Source: Candidatus Ichthyocystis sparus (GTDB taxonomy: Bacteria > Pseudomonadota > Gammaproteobacteria > Burkholderiales > 2013Ark19i). From it: DNA of 64,000 nt. Position 1 is the stretch's first letter, and every line of letters begins with the position of its first letter. The DNA is taken from NCBI RefSeq assembly GCF_900078745.1, contig NZ_FKII01000049.1:62001-126000 (forward strand), given 5' to 3'. The notes below the pieces were generated by a model. The model was not told where the DNA came from, did not search any database, and saw nothing but the letters and a program-made list of their open reading frames with translations. Position numbers and translations under genes: made by a program. Positions 18,627 through 28,635 of this stretch are shown here, one piece after another.

Positions 18627-21377
18627 CTACTCGTCACTGGGCTCTGAGGATACATGAGACTCAAAAGCATCCTTGATAAGAGCATCTTGCTGCAAACGAT
18701 GGGTGGAAGGAGATCCAACAGCGGGAGAGGCCTCACGTTGACGACCAGCATATCTCAAATTCTGTAATGAGGTCAGATACCCACCCAGTTTGTGGCAAAT
18801 AAAATACCAAGCACCCATGTTACGAGGCTCCTCTTGACACCAAACAATATCAAGGAGACGAGTATACCTAGCCATTTCAGCAGAGTATAAAGAATGCGGG
18901 AAGGGAAATAACTGTTCTAACCGAACAATTGCTACATCTTCCCTCTGATGTTCCTGCCTATACGCTAGTAGATCGTAATAAACCTTCCCCGTGCAAACAA
19001 TAAGCCTGCGAACACGATAAGGATCAACAACGCCATCACCTATTATTGGATAAAAGGAGGCGCCCGCTATTTCCTTAAGAGAAGACATAGCATGACGCTT
19101 ACGCAACAGTGACTTAGGAGTCATAACAATCAATGGACGCCTCTGGGTACGCAACATTTGGCGGCGCAGCAGATGAAAAATTTGAGATGCCGAGGTAGGA
19201 ACACAAATTTCCATATTCTTATGAGCACATAACTGAAGAAAACGCTCCAACCTTGCAGAAGAATGCTCGGGTCCTTGTCCTTCTAAGCCGTGGGGCAACA
19301 AACAAACGACACCACTGTAGCGCCCCCACTTGACCTCTGAACTAGATAAAAATTGATCAAAGGCTACTTGAGCGTTATTACAAAAATCACCATACTGAGC
19401 TTCCCAAATTACAAGTGACTTGGGATTAGTCATAGCATATCCATACTCAAACGCCACTACAGCCTCTTCAGAGAGAACAGAATCATAAACTTCGAACGAA
19501 ACACCCTCTCTCTTTGCCAAATTAGCTAAAGGACAAAAAAGTTGCCCATTTTTTTGATCATGAATAATGGCATGCCTATGAGCAAACGTACCCCTACCAC
19601 AATCTTGACCGGACAAGCGCACAGAAAAACCATCACTTAACAAAGATGCATAAGACAAATTCTCCGCAGCCCCCCAATCGAGTAAATCCTCGCCTTTATA
19701 CATATTATGACGATCAGAAAAAACTTTGCTGACGGCACGATGAAGAGTAAAATTGCTGGGAAGGTTAAGTAAGTAACTACCAAGATTTGTTAATGTTTCT
19801 ATTGGCAGAGAGGTTCGTGCATGTCCGGTGTATTTGTCAGTCAATATCTCAGACCACCCAGTACAAGGACGGTCAAAAAGTAAAGATTCAGATGTAATAG
19901 GAACAGGAGTAACACCCTTATCCATGGACTCTATGTACTCTGATATATACCCATCAACCTCGCTTTGTGTGCACACATCAGACTCGACTAAACAATTTGC
20001 ATAGAGACTCTTAGTACCTGGATGCTCAGAGATCTTCTGGTACATAATCGGTTGGGTAATATAAGGCTCATCTTGCTCGTTGTGACCAAAACGCCTAAAA
20101 CAAACCAAATCAACGACCACATCCTTGCAAAAGGTCTGACGATAAAGCAAAGCTAATCTAAGAACCCAAGCTACAGCCTCAGGATCATCCGTATTAACAT
20201 GAAAAATTGGGCATTCAACAGATTTTGCAACACCAGTACAGAACATGCTAGAACGAGCATCCGTAACGTTAGACATAGTAAAACCAATCTGATTATTAAT
20301 CACCAGATGGACAGTCCCACCCACCGAATAGCCGTTCGTCAAGGACATATTCAGGGTCTCCATTACCACCCCCTGCCCAGCAAATGCAGCGTCACCATGA
20401 ACTAAAAACGGCAAAACTAAATTTCTTTGCGACATAGGATAGCTGTCTCTACGTGATCTAGCCATACCCATTACAACAGCATCCACAATCTCAAGGTGTG
20501 AAGGATTATATGCCAAAGAACAACGCACAACATGGTTAGAAGTAGAAACATTAGATGAAAAACCCATATGGTACTTAACATCACCGGATATGAGCTTCTT
20601 ATCAAAATGGCCCTCAAACTCTTCAAACATTATAGCTGGAGACTTGCCCATTATGTTAACAAGAAAGTTCAATCGTCCACGATGGGCCATACCAATAATA
20701 ATCTCGCGTATACCAAGATCTCCAGCATATTGAACCAAAGCATCAGAGGCCACAATGAATGATTCACTGCCATCAAGACCGAAACGTTTGACACCAACAA
20801 ACCGTTTCGCTAGGTAATCCTCAAAATGTTCAGCCGCAGTAAGCAAGCGCAAAATTCGCTTCTTAGAGTCAACTGACACACTTTCACTTAAACGGGATTC
20901 AAATCTTTCCTGCAGCCACACACGTTCATCAAAAGATGAAATGTGAGCCAATTCAACTGCAACTGAGCCACAATAAGCTTCACGCATAGGCACATAGGAC
21001 TCATAAGATAAGCGAGACTCTATGTCAGCAATAATCGGATTGGGTAAACTAGAAACAAGACCCAGAGGATCAAGCTTGGCGGAAAAATAACCCCAGGAGC
21101 GATAAGCATCCCAAATAAGTTCAGAGGAAAGTGACCCAGAAGAATCAGCAACTACACCAGTAGAAGACTCATCTGATAAACCAGAACCGAGAGAGCCGCC
21201 ACAACCCTCAAAAACTGGAAGTAAATCCCCAGTTTTTTCGTAATGTTCAAAACATGATCGCCAATCTGGAGTAACAGAATCATGATCACTCTTATAAAGC
21301 GAATACAGATCCTCAAAGAACCCAGCACTAACCGAGCTCAAATAAGCGGTCTCCTCCAACTGTTTCATAGTACCCAC
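18627..21377 (-). CDS. sucA: 2-oxoglutarate dehydrogenase E1 component
   Basis: The product is a 916-residue, thiamine-diphosphate-dependent decarboxylase that feeds the succinyl group to SucB. The N-terminal E2-interaction segment (SSVSAGFFEDLYSLYK) is present. So are MAHRGRLNFLVNI, the HMGFSSN and AYNPSHLE substrate/ThDP region, GDAAFAGQGVVMETLNMS, NNQIGFT, GHNEQDEP, and the C-terminal EAQYGDF and LLPHGLEGQGPEHSSARLER motifs. The length is close to the usual 930-950. GTG at 21377 is chosen because AAGGGG lies 7 bases upstream; ATG at 21368 is the alternative. It lies 39 bases downstream of gltA. Confidence 0.95.
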   Translation of the reverse strand: MGTMKQLEETAYLSSVSAGFFEDLYSLYKSDHDSVTPDWRSCFEHYEKTGDLLPVFEGCGGSLGSGLSDESSTGVVADSSGSLSSELIWDAYRSWGYFSAKLDPLGLVSSLPNPIIADIESRLSYESYVPMREAYCGSVAVELAHISSFDERVWLQERFESRLSESVSVDSKKRILRLLTAAEHFEDYLAKRFVGVKRFGLDGSESFIVASDALVQYAGDLGIREIIIGMAHRGRLNFLVNIMGKSPAIMFEEFEGHFDKKLISGDVKYHMGFSSNVSTSNHVVRCSLAYNPSHLEIVDAVVMGMARSRRDSYPMSQRNLVLPFLVHGDAAFAGQGVVMETLNMSLTNGYSVGGTVHLVINNQIGFTMSNVTDARSSMFCTGVAKSVECPIFHVNTDDPEAVAWVLRLALLYRQTFCKDVVVDLVCFRRFGHNEQDEPYITQPIMYQKISEHPGTKSLYANCLVESDVCTQSEVDGYISEYIESMDKGVTPVPITSESLLFDRPCTGWSEILTDKYTGHARTSLPIETLTNLGSYLLNLPSNFTLHRAVSKVFSDRHNMYKGEDLLDWGAAENLSYASLLSDGFSVRLSGQDCGRGTFAHRHAIIHDQKNGQLFCPLANLAKREGVSFEVYDSVLSEEAVVAFEYGYAMTNPKSLVIWEAQYGDFCNNAQVAFDQFLSSSEVKWGRYSGVVCLLPHGLEGQGPEHSSARLERFLQLCAHKNMEICVPTSASQIFHLLRRQMLRTQRRPLIVMTPKSLLRKRHAMSSLKEIAGASFYPIIGDGVVDPYRVRRLIVCTGKVYYDLLAYRQEHQREDVAIVRLEQLFPFPHSLYSAEMARYTRLLDIVWCQEEPRNMGAWYFICHKLGGYLTSLQNLRYAGRQREASPAVGSPSTHRLQQDALIKDAFESHVSSEPSDE

Positions 21378-21416
21378 AGAAAAACCCCTTAGACCACGCT
21401 AACACAAGCAAAAACA

Positions 21417-22718
21417 CTAACAACCGCACTTCCTTTTATCAATAGGAAGCACATCCCTTTTGTCGTGACCCTTGTACAATTGACGTGGACGAGCAATCCT
21501 GTATTCAGGATCAGTAATCATCTCGATCCAGTGAGAAACCCAACCCACAGTACGCGCCAAGGAAAAAACACAAGTAAAGATATCCACTGGTATGCCCAAA
21601 GCTTGCTGGACAATGCCAGAATAAAAATCAACGTTAGGATACAATTTTCTACTCACAAAGTAATCGTCCTCAAGTGCAACTTGTTCTAACTTCAAGGCCA
21701 GCTTAAAAAGAGGATCGTTGTGTAAATCCAATTCATCTAAAACCTCATGACAAGTCTGACGCATTAGACGAGCTCTTGGATCGTAATTTTTGTACACACG
21801 ATGCCCGAAACCCATCAGTCTGAAAGAACTTGATTTATCTTTAGCCTTCTTAATGTACTCACCAATACGACTGACATCACCAATTTCTCGAAGCATCTGT
21901 AGACATGCTTCATTAGCACCTCCGTGAGCAGGCCCCCAAAGGCAAGCAACACCGGCAGCAATAACAGCAAAGGGATTAGCACCAGATGAACCTGCCAAAC
22001 GAACAGTAGAAGTTGATGCATTTTGCTCGTGATCAGCATGAAGAATAAAAATCCTGTCTAAAGCCCTAGACAAAACAGGGTTAACTACATACTCCTCACA
22101 AGGAACCGCAAACATCATTCGCATAAAATTAGAGGTATAGTCCAAATCATTTTGAGGATATACAAATGGCTGACCTATTGAATATTTATATGCTGAAGCG
22201 ATAATGGTAGGCATTTTAGCAATCAAACGAATAGCCGAAATATTGCGGCTCACCGGATCGTCAATATCAAGAGAATCATGATAAAAAGCCGACAAGGCAC
22301 TAACCACACCCGCCACAATCGCCATAGGATGAGCATCACGCCTAAAGCCATGATAAAACCTACTAAGTTGCTCATGTATCATTGTATGTACCGACAGAAG
22401 CCGGCAAAATTCCTTGTGTTCATCAGCATCTGGCAAATCACCGTATAAAAGCAGATAGGCAACCTCCATAAAGGAACAATTCTCTGCCAACTGCTCAATA
22501 GGATATCCCCTGTACCACAACTCACCATTTTCTCCGTCAACATAGGTAATGGCAGAGTGACAACTAGCAGTAGACAAAAAACCAGGATCATATGTGAAAA
22601 CACCTGTTTGTGCATAAAAACTTCGCACATCCACTACTTTTGGTCCAACAGTACCCTCTAAAACATCAGCAGTGTAAGAAGGACCTCCATTACCTAGTTC
22701 TATTTTTGCTTTATCCAT
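21417..22718 (-). CDS. gltA: Citrate synthase
   Basis: The product has 433 residues and condenses oxaloacetate with acetyl-CoA. It is the long, hexameric type II form found in Gram-negative bacteria. It contains [40 protein letters not shown] with a catalytic-region His, [11 protein letters not shown] with the active-site His, [15 protein letters not shown], and the final Asp in [12 protein letters not shown] at 22718 ([10 protein letters not shown]) is chosen over a start 14 codons earlier. It matches the family N-terminus, is preceded by GGGGTGGGG, and avoids overlap with sdhE. The C-terminus KRKCGC is slightly unusual. The gene lies between sdhE and sucA. Confidence 0.95.
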   Translation of the reverse strand: MDKAKIELGNGGPSYTADVLEGTVGPKVVDVRSFYAQTGVFTYDPGFLSTASCHSAITYVDGENGELWYRGYPIEQLAENCSFMEVAYLLLYGDLPDADEHKEFCRLLSVHTMIHEQLSRFYHGFRRDAHPMAIVAGVVSALSAFYHDSLDIDDPVSRNISAIRLIAKMPTIIASAYKYSIGQPFVYPQNDLDYTSNFMRMMFAVPCEEYVVNPVLSRALDRIFILHADHEQNASTSTVRLAGSSGANPFAVIAAGVACLWGPAHGGANEACLQMLREIGDVSRIGEYIKKAKDKSSSFRLMGFGHRVYKNYDPRARLMRQTCHEVLDELDLHNDPLFKLALKLEQVALEDDYFVSRKLYPNVDFYSGIVQQALGIPVDIFTCVFSLARTVGWVSHWIEMITDPEYRIARPRQLYKGHDKRDVLPIDKRKCGC

Positions 22719-22753
22719 ATACCCCACCCCAACGAACATTGACAAACGGCCCT

Positions 22754-22987
22754 TCAACACACCATTCCTACAAGATGATCAATCTCAGCATCATTAGTGG
22801 ACAAACGACCCATTAGTACGTTCAGCATATCTGGGTCTGAGTAATCCAAAAAACGAGCCAAGGCAGCAATTTGTATATCGGTCAGAGAAGAAGCATGATT
22901 ATCCAGAAAACGATTCAAAATTATATCAAGCTCCAACATACCGCGGCGACAACGCCACCTAAGACGCCTAAATTCTTCATCCCTCAT
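22754..22987 (-). CDS. sdhE: SdhE, FAD assembly factor for succinate dehydrogenase
   Basis: The product has 77 residues and is a small helical protein that promotes covalent flavinylation of SdhA. The family RGxxE signature appears as RRGMLELD at residues 14-21, followed by the expected DYSDPDML-like segment at about 48-55. Its ATG overlaps the sdhB stop by 4 bases (ATGA), implying coupled translation. The position between sdhB and gltA is standard in betaproteobacteria. Confidence 0.92.
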   Translation of the reverse strand: MRDEEFRRLRWRCRRGMLELDIILNRFLDNHASSLTDIQIAALARFLDYSDPDMLNVLMGRLSTNDAEIDHLVGMVC

Positions 22988-23703
22988 ATCGAACGAGACA
23001 ACAACAAAGTCTTAATCTTTCCTATAGCCCTAGTAGGATTAAGTTCTTTGGGACAAACATCAACGCAGTTCATAATACTATGACATCTAAAAAGACGATA
23101 GGGATCATCCAAGCTATCAAGTCTCTCATTAGTAGCAGTATCACGAGAATCAGCAATAAACCTATACGCCTGCAATAAACCAGCCGGACCAACGAACTTG
23201 TCAGGATTCCACCAAAAAGATGGACAAGAAGTAGAGCAACATGCACATAATATACACTCGTACAAGCCATTCAATTCTTGGCGATCGTCGGGAGATTGCA
23301 AACGTTCCTTGTTTATAGCCACAGATTCAGTATTAACCAAATATGGCTTTATGGAGTAGTACTGATTATAAAATGAGGTCATATCTACAATAAGGTCCCT
23401 TATTACTGGCAAACCAGGTAAAGGACGCAAAACAACCTTCTTAGGTAATGATTTCATATTTGTAAGGCATGCAAGACCATTCTTACCATTAATATTCATG
23501 GAGTCGGACCCACAAACACCCTCTCTACATGACCGACGAAAGGACAGAGAATCATCCAAAGACTTAATATGAGTAATAACATCCAATAACATCCGCAAAC
23601 CATGCTTGGACAGATTTACCTCATAACTCTCCATACGCGGCTTATCATCCTTTTCAGGGTCATAGCGATAAATCTCTACCGTACGAACATCATCAGCACT
23701 CAT
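22984..23703 (-). CDS. sdhB: Succinate dehydrogenase iron-sulfur subunit
   Basis: The product has 239 residues and carries electrons from the SdhA flavin through three iron-sulfur centres to quinone. The N-terminal 2Fe-2S ferredoxin domain has CREGVCGSD and GLACL. The C-terminal part has CILCACCSTSCPSFWWN for the 4Fe-4S centre and CHSIMNCVDVCPKELNP for the 3Fe-4S centre. ATG at 23703 (MSADDVRTV) is chosen: AGGGGG lies 8 bases upstream, and the 13 extra codons to an earlier in-frame ATG do not match the family. It follows sdhA by 54 bases. Confidence 0.95.
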   Translation of the reverse strand: MSADDVRTVEIYRYDPEKDDKPRMESYEVNLSKHGLRMLLDVITHIKSLDDSLSFRRSCREGVCGSDSMNINGKNGLACLTNMKSLPKKVVLRPLPGLPVIRDLIVDMTSFYNQYYSIKPYLVNTESVAINKERLQSPDDRQELNGLYECILCACCSTSCPSFWWNPDKFVGPAGLLQAYRFIADSRDTATNERLDSLDDPYRLFRCHSIMNCVDVCPKELNPTRAIGKIKTLLLSRSI

Positions 23704-23757
23704 AAAAAATGCCCCCTGGCAACTAATAAATGTACTAACCAAACAAAAATATACTAA

Positions 23758-25524
23758 CTAAAAAACCCTAGGTTTAGGCATAAAGCTATCAACGCTTAAT
23801 GGACGAGAGCGAACAGGCTTGTATGTAAGACGTCCTGTATTAGAAAAATACAGAGAGTGCTTCATCCAATTGCCATCATCACGGTCGGGATAATCCTGAC
23901 GAGCATGCGCTCCCCGACTTTCGCAACGCGCCTCTGCAGAAACCATAGTTGCTTTTGCCACCTCAATCATATTCTGCAACTCCAGCGCCTCAACCAATGC
24001 TGTATTAAAAACGGTTGACTTATCATTAATAAAGATATTATTAACTTTATCAGCAAGTTCCATAATCTTAATAACTCCATCTTTCAGAAGCTCTCCCTTG
24101 CGAAAGACCGCACAATGATCCTGCATAACACTCTGTATTTGGGATAAAACATCATGCACACCCTCTCCAGAGGAGCGGCTCCTCAAAGTCTCAACACGAT
24201 CCACCGCTTCCTCCCCGGCACTAGGAGAAAGGTCTGGGAAAATATCAGGAAGGGAAGACACAAACTTGGCAACATGACGAGCAGTAGATCTTCCAAAAAT
24301 AACCAGATCTAACAATGAGTTAGTTCCTAAACGATTAGCCCCATGAACAGATACACAAGAACATTCACCAACAGCATACAATCCATGCACTGGGACATCG
24401 CGACCATCACTATCACAAGAAACCACACGACCATGAATATCTACTGGTATTCCACCCATCTGATAATGGATGGTGGGAACCACTGGAACAGGATCCTTTA
24501 TGGGATCAACATTAGCAAAGCGAATAGCAATCTCACGTATAGAAGGAAGGCGCTTCATAATTGTTTCTTCACCCAAATGACTAAGTTTAAGAAAAACATA
24601 GTCCTTATTGGGACCACAACCCCTGCCTTCTTTGATCTCCTGATCCATCGAGCGAGAAACAAAATCACGTGGGGCCAAGTCCTTAAGGGTGGGGGCATAT
24701 CTTTCCATAAAGCGCTCGCCATCAGCATTCAATAATATGCCACCCTCACCACGTACACCTTCAGTAATAAGCACACCTGCGCCAGAAACACCAGTTGGAT
24801 GAAATTGCCAAAATTCCATATCCTCAAGAGGGATACCTGAACGAGCGCACATGCCCATGCCATCCCCAGTATTTATATAAGCATTGGTAGTAGAGCGAAA
24901 AATCCTACCCGAGCCGCCGGTAGCCAAAATGATCGACTTAGCATTCAAAATCATGTACCTACCAGTCTCCATCTCCATGGCTAAAACACCCACACAAGCA
25001 CCTTGCGTATCCATAATCAGGTCTATTGCCATCCACTCTATGTAGAAGTAGGTATTTAAGGCTAAATTACGCTGATATAGAGTATGAAGCATGGCGTGTC
25101 CAGTACGATCTGCCGCACAGCAAGAGCGCTGCACCGGCTTTTCTCCGAAATTAGCAGTATGCCCACCAAAAGCTCTCTGATAAATAGTACCGTCCTGATT
25201 GCGATCAAAAGGCATCCCCATGTGCTCTAGTTCATAAACAACCTCAGCAGCCTCCCTACACATAAATTCAATAGCATCCTGATCACCAAGATAATCAGAA
25301 CCTTTTACTGTGTCGTACATGTGCCAAAGCCAATGATCCTCTCCCATGTTTGAAAGAGAGGCGCCTATTCCACCTTGGGCTGCTACAGTATGTGAACGAG
25401 TGGGGAAAACTTTAGAAACAACTGCTACATTGACGCCAGATTTAGACAGCTCTAATGCGGCACGCAAACCAGATCCACCCGCACCTACAACCAGAACGTC
25501 ATAACTTCTTTTGGGCAGAGCCAT
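23758..25524 (-). CDS. sdhA: Succinate dehydrogenase flavoprotein subunit
   Basis: The product has 588 residues and oxidises succinate to fumarate with covalently bound FAD. It contains the Rossmann motif GAGGSGLRAALEL (residues 15-27) and SHTVAAQGGIGAS with the His that carries FAD. The active-site segments are FHPTG, the substrate-region RGEGGILLN and HYQMGGIPVD, and the HGANRLGTNSLLDLVIFGR block. The C-terminal ARQDYPDRDD is present. The length is the usual one. Its ATG overlaps the sdhD stop by one base (TGATG), with AAGGAG upstream inside sdhD. Confidence 0.97.
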   Translation of the reverse strand: MALPKRSYDVLVVGAGGSGLRAALELSKSGVNVAVVSKVFPTRSHTVAAQGGIGASLSNMGEDHWLWHMYDTVKGSDYLGDQDAIEFMCREAAEVVYELEHMGMPFDRNQDGTIYQRAFGGHTANFGEKPVQRSCCAADRTGHAMLHTLYQRNLALNTYFYIEWMAIDLIMDTQGACVGVLAMEMETGRYMILNAKSIILATGGSGRIFRSTTNAYINTGDGMGMCARSGIPLEDMEFWQFHPTGVSGAGVLITEGVRGEGGILLNADGERFMERYAPTLKDLAPRDFVSRSMDQEIKEGRGCGPNKDYVFLKLSHLGEETIMKRLPSIREIAIRFANVDPIKDPVPVVPTIHYQMGGIPVDIHGRVVSCDSDGRDVPVHGLYAVGECSCVSVHGANRLGTNSLLDLVIFGRSTARHVAKFVSSLPDIFPDLSPSAGEEAVDRVETLRSRSSGEGVHDVLSQIQSVMQDHCAVFRKGELLKDGVIKIMELADKVNNIFINDKSTVFNTALVEALELQNMIEVAKATMVSAEARCESRGAHARQDYPDRDDGNWMKHSLYFSNTGRLTYKPVRSRPLSVDSFMPKPRVF

Positions 25525-25874
25525 CAGTTAACTCCTTGTAAAATCTCAAACGCCCAGAACATATAACAAATCAAGAGGAAAACAATAACTATGTAAAACG
25601 CCAAACGAAGACAAAGGGGTTTAATATAGTCCATTGCAATATCACGCATTCCTACCCACGAGTGAAAACACAGGGAAGCAAAAATAAAAAGAGTAAAAAT
25701 TTGAAACCAGCGTGGAGAAAACACCTCAACCCAACTTCTATAGTCCCAAACAGGCATACATAAGACACGACACAAAACAACAACAGTGTATAAAACCATC
25801 AAAAATGCCGTAACACGTTGCAGAAGCCAATATCTTATGGCGTTACGAGAACCAGGCATGACACTATTTTTCAT
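25524..25874 (-). CDS. sdhD: Succinate dehydrogenase membrane anchor subunit
   Basis: The product has 116 residues and three hydrophobic helices, at about residues 18-41, 52-74 and 85-110. It anchors SdhAB to the membrane and, with SdhC, binds quinone and heme b. RNAIRYWLLQRVTAFLMVLY and FHSWVGMRDIAMDYIKP, with the likely heme-ligand His, match the family. ATG at 25874 is chosen because it overlaps the sdhC stop as ATGA; a TTG four codons upstream would also be in frame. Confidence 0.9.
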   Translation of the reverse strand: MKNSVMPGSRNAIRYWLLQRVTAFLMVLYTVVVLCRVLCMPVWDYRSWVEVFSPRWFQIFTLFIFASLCFHSWVGMRDIAMDYIKPLCLRLAFYIVIVFLLICYMFWAFEILQGVN

Positions 25875-26272
25875 GAAAACACCCAAAACGAAAACAGCAG
25901 AGTTAGTATTATCGCCAGAATAAAAACTAATGCACTGGTTAAGCGAGCATCACTCTTTTCTACACACCAATGAAAATCCAGCGCCAAAAACCTAATACCA
26001 GCAAAAATATGGTGAACAAAAGACCAGAATAAAACAATAATGACTACTCTAACAAAAGTTTTATTCGAAAAGTTAGTTACTGATTCAAAAGAAATTGGAC
26101 TAGAAATAGTCATTTCCAAAAATTTCAATATAGCTGGAATAAGGATAAACAAAAAAGCACCACTTACGCGGTGCAATATGGAAACTAGACCAGGAATTGG
26201 TAACCTGTAATTTACGATATCAAAAATATTAATATTGCGGAACTTTTTTCTACTACGTAAGGAAGAATGCAT
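25871..26272 (-). CDS. sdhC: Succinate dehydrogenase cytochrome b556 subunit
   Basis: The product has 133 residues and three transmembrane helices. The family motif NYRLPIPGLVSILHRVSGAF (usually RPLSPHL..SILHR) lies at about residues 21-40. The heme-ligand region is SFVHHIFAGIRFLALDF at about 84-100. An extra basic stretch (RSRKKFRNINIF) precedes the first motif. The ATG is preceded by AGGGGA. It is the first gene of the sdh-gltA-suc-lpd-zapE block and has a good promoter about 65 bases upstream. Confidence 0.92.
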   Translation of the reverse strand: MHSSLRSRKKFRNINIFDIVNYRLPIPGLVSILHRVSGAFLFILIPAILKFLEMTISSPISFESVTNFSNKTFVRVVIIVLFWSFVHHIFAGIRFLALDFHWCVEKSDARLTSALVFILAIILTLLFSFWVFS

Positions 26273-26336
26273 TCCCCTATCCCTTTAAGTAAAGTAGCAA
26301 GGTAAATCGTTACAACTACAAAGCAACACCAGCTAC

Positions 26337-26365
26337 ATTATAGGACGACCAACAAACACATACAA
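26337..26365 (-). promoter_or_regulatory. Sigma-70-type promoter of the sdh operon
   Basis: On the minus strand TTGTAT (positions 26365-26360) and a perfect TATAAT (26342-26337) are separated by 17 bases. The predicted start of transcription is near 26330, giving a leader of about 55-60 bases before sdhC. This lies in the divergent region shared with mdh. Confidence 0.65.
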
Positions 26366-26532
26366 TAATCCAATCATTTTTATAACCAGTATGTTTCATA
26401 CATAGCCACAAAGCACTAAAAGTGATTCTCATTCTCTTTTAAAAAGTTTTCCAGCAATTAGTAATCTTTTATTAAAAAGAGAAGAATAACTATCATTAAT
26501 ACCTTTTAGATTAAAATTTCTTATCTTTTTAG

Positions 26533-26560
26533 TTACGATCGTGGCGAAATTAGCTAGAAT
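26533..26560 (+). promoter_or_regulatory. Candidate promoter of the mdh operon
   Basis: TTACGA and TAGAAT are separated by 16 bases, ending 55 bases before the mdh ATG. Each hexamer has one or two mismatches to consensus. It is the best candidate in the divergent interval, but other A+T-rich choices exist. Confidence 0.4.
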
Positions 26561-26615
26561 ATCGCTGCCCTTAGGTAGTCGTAATATCATCAACTTCTTT
26601 TTTGGAGATTCTACC

Positions 26616-27620
26616 ATGACCTCAAAGAGTGCCCGCATTACTGTGACTGGTGCTGCCGGACAAATAGCATATAGTCTGCTTTTTCGCATAGCGCGTGGTG
26701 AACTCTTAGGCCCTAGGCAATCACTTATTTTGCAATTACTAGAGATTACTCCAGCCATGGGCGCACTTAAGGGTGTAGTAATGGAACTGCTTGATTGCGC
26801 CTTTCCATTGCTAGAGGACGTAATAATTTCTGATGACCCAGAAATAGCATTCCGTGATGCAGAGTATATTTTTTTGGTGGGGTCATCACCTCGAAAAAAG
26901 GGACAAGAACGTAGTGATTTACTTGAAAAGAATATATCTATCTTTAAAACTCAAGGTAGAGCAATTAACAACTCAGCATCCAGAAATGTACGCGTGCTAG
27001 TTGTAGGTAATCCGGCAAATACTAATACACTTGTAGCTGCAAGTAATGCCCCGGATTTGGAAAAAACACAATTCAGTGGCATGGTTAGATTAGACCAAAA
27101 TCGTGCCATGTCTATGGTGGCAACTCACTTAGGATCATCTGTGTGTGAGTTGAACATACAAAAATTAGTTATATGGGGCAACCATTCACCTACCATGTTT
27201 CCTGATATTAGGTTAGCTACCATCAACGATGAAAAAGCAACAGATAAGGTCGAAGCGTCGTGGTACAAAAATGAGTTTATACTAAATGTTGCGCAAAGAG
27301 GTAGTGCTGTTATAGCTGCACGTGGAGCTTCTTCTGCTGCATCTGCTGCATCTGCTGCAATTGATCACATGCATGATTGGGCATTAGGATGCAAGGAACA
27401 AGAGTGGGTTAGCATGTCGGTGTTTACGGACAAAACTTATGCCCCACTAATTCCTGAAGGACTTTACTGTGGGATGCCCTGTATTTGCCGAGGAAGCAAT
27501 AGCTACAAGATAGTTGAAGGAATGAGTTTTGACGGTTTTTCTGAGAGTAAAATAAAAGATACTGTAAAGGAGCTACAGGAGGAAAGAAGCTTTGCTCACA
27601 AAATATTGGGTACATTATGA
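26616..27620 (+). CDS. mdh: Malate dehydrogenase
   Basis: The product has 334 residues and interconverts malate and oxaloacetate with NAD. It contains [20 protein letters not shown] (NAD-binding, residues 8-27), [14 protein letters not shown] with the mobile-loop Arg, [16 protein letters not shown], and [11 protein letters not shown] with the catalytic His. ATG at 26616 ([10 protein letters not shown]) is chosen over one 25 codons earlier: GGAG lies 9 bases upstream, and the extra residues are not in the family. It is the first gene of the mdh-lyase-acnA unit, divergent from sdhC, and its stop overlaps the next start by 4 bases. Confidence 0.95.
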   Translation: MTSKSARITVTGAAGQIAYSLLFRIARGELLGPRQSLILQLLEITPAMGALKGVVMELLDCAFPLLEDVIISDDPEIAFRDAEYIFLVGSSPRKKGQERSDLLEKNISIFKTQGRAINNSASRNVRVLVVGNPANTNTLVAASNAPDLEKTQFSGMVRLDQNRAMSMVATHLGSSVCELNIQKLVIWGNHSPTMFPDIRLATINDEKATDKVEASWYKNEFILNVAQRGSAVIAARGASSAASAASAAIDHMHDWALGCKEQEWVSMSVFTDKTYAPLIPEGLYCGMPCICRGSNSYKIVEGMSFDGFSESKIKDTVKELQEERSFAHKILGTL

Positions 27621-28606
27621 CAAGCCCCGATGAGGTACTTTGGGACTCTGAAAGTAGCTACGGGCGCCCCTTGATTCCCTGTTGCGACCATTATGCTGGC
27701 AATAGTAACTTCATAAAGAAGGCCATTGAACTGCAGAGCAAGCTAGGGCCTGTTATGGACATAACCTTAGACTGTGATGATGGCGCAGTTGTGAATCAAG
27801 AAAAGCAACAAATTGATCTCTTCATAAAGGTCATTAATGGCCACTCAAACCAATTTTCTAGAATTGGAGTGAGAGTGCACTCACCAGACAGCGCATTCTT
27901 TGAGTATGAGGTGGAATCATTAATTAAAAATAGCGGCCACAAAATAGCGTACCTTACCATACCTAAGGTCCAAGCTCATACTGAGTTTAAAAAAGCTCTC
28001 TCTTGGGTAAGTGAAATAAATGAAAAGTATGCGCCGGGAAGAATCATCCCTGTACATCCCATAATTGAAACGATCAAGGGAGCAAGAGATATCTTTGCCA
28101 TTGCTGCAGAAGAAGCAGTTGAATGCCTGTCTTTTGGTATAATGGATTTTGTCAGTTCTTACAATACTTTGATACCAGACTGTGCAATGAAAAGTCCGGA
28201 ACAATTCATTCACCCTCTTGTGGTCTCGCAAAAAGAAAAAATAGTTACAGCGTGTGCTGAGCATGGATGTGTGCCATCACACAACGTAACAATACAATTA
28301 AACAATCCCGAAATTACCTATCAGGATGCAAAAAAAGCACGCTATCTTGGATTTACACGAATGTGGAGCATACATCCATCCCAAATAGAACCGATAATAA
28401 GTGCTATGGCTCCTAGCAATGACATGATTTTGTATGCCTCAGACGTACTACTGACGGCTCAAAAAAATCATTGGGGGCCAATTAAGGATTCTAATAATGA
28501 ACTCAAGGATAGAGCAAGCTATCGATACTATTGGCAGATACTAAAGACTGCTAGAACCATGAACATTGCCTTACCAGAAAGGGTCAAGCTTTTTTTTGAT
28601 TCTTGA
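27617..28606 (+). CDS. HpcH/HpaI aldolase / CitE-like CoA ester lyase
   Basis: The product has 329 residues and a TIM-barrel fold of the citrate lyase beta / malyl-CoA lyase group. Members are Mg-dependent and cleave or form CoA thioesters such as malyl-CoA or citramalyl-CoA. The metal/substrate region shows LDCDDGAV (about residues 51-58), where relatives usually have [13 protein letters not shown] contains the CoA-contact Arg, and [16 protein letters not shown] contains the expected metal-binding Glu. [16 protein letters not shown] is the typical C-terminal motif. It overlaps the mdh stop as ATGA and sits between mdh and acnA, an arrangement found in other betaproteobacteria. The substrate cannot be told from sequence. 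Confidence 0.85.
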   Translation: MTSPDEVLWDSESSYGRPLIPCCDHYAGNSNFIKKAIELQSKLGPVMDITLDCDDGAVVNQEKQQIDLFIKVINGHSNQFSRIGVRVHSPDSAFFEYEVESLIKNSGHKIAYLTIPKVQAHTEFKKALSWVSEINEKYAPGRIIPVHPIIETIKGARDIFAIAAEEAVECLSFGIMDFVSSYNTLIPDCAMKSPEQFIHPLVVSQKEKIVTACAEHGCVPSHNVTIQLNNPEITYQDAKKARYLGFTRMWSIHPSQIEPIISAMAPSNDMILYASDVLLTAQKNHWGPIKDSNNELKDRASYRYYWQILKTARTMNIALPERVKLFFDS

Positions 28607-28635
28607 AAGCCACACAGAAAACAAAAGGAACTGCT

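Noticed and set aside
22610-23083. Small plus-strand frames opposite gltA, sdhE and sdhB
   Set aside because: Shadows of well-identified minus-strand genes.
26429-26758. 109-codon minus-strand frame between sdhC and mdh
   Set aside because: It overlaps the mdh start antisense and has no supporting features.
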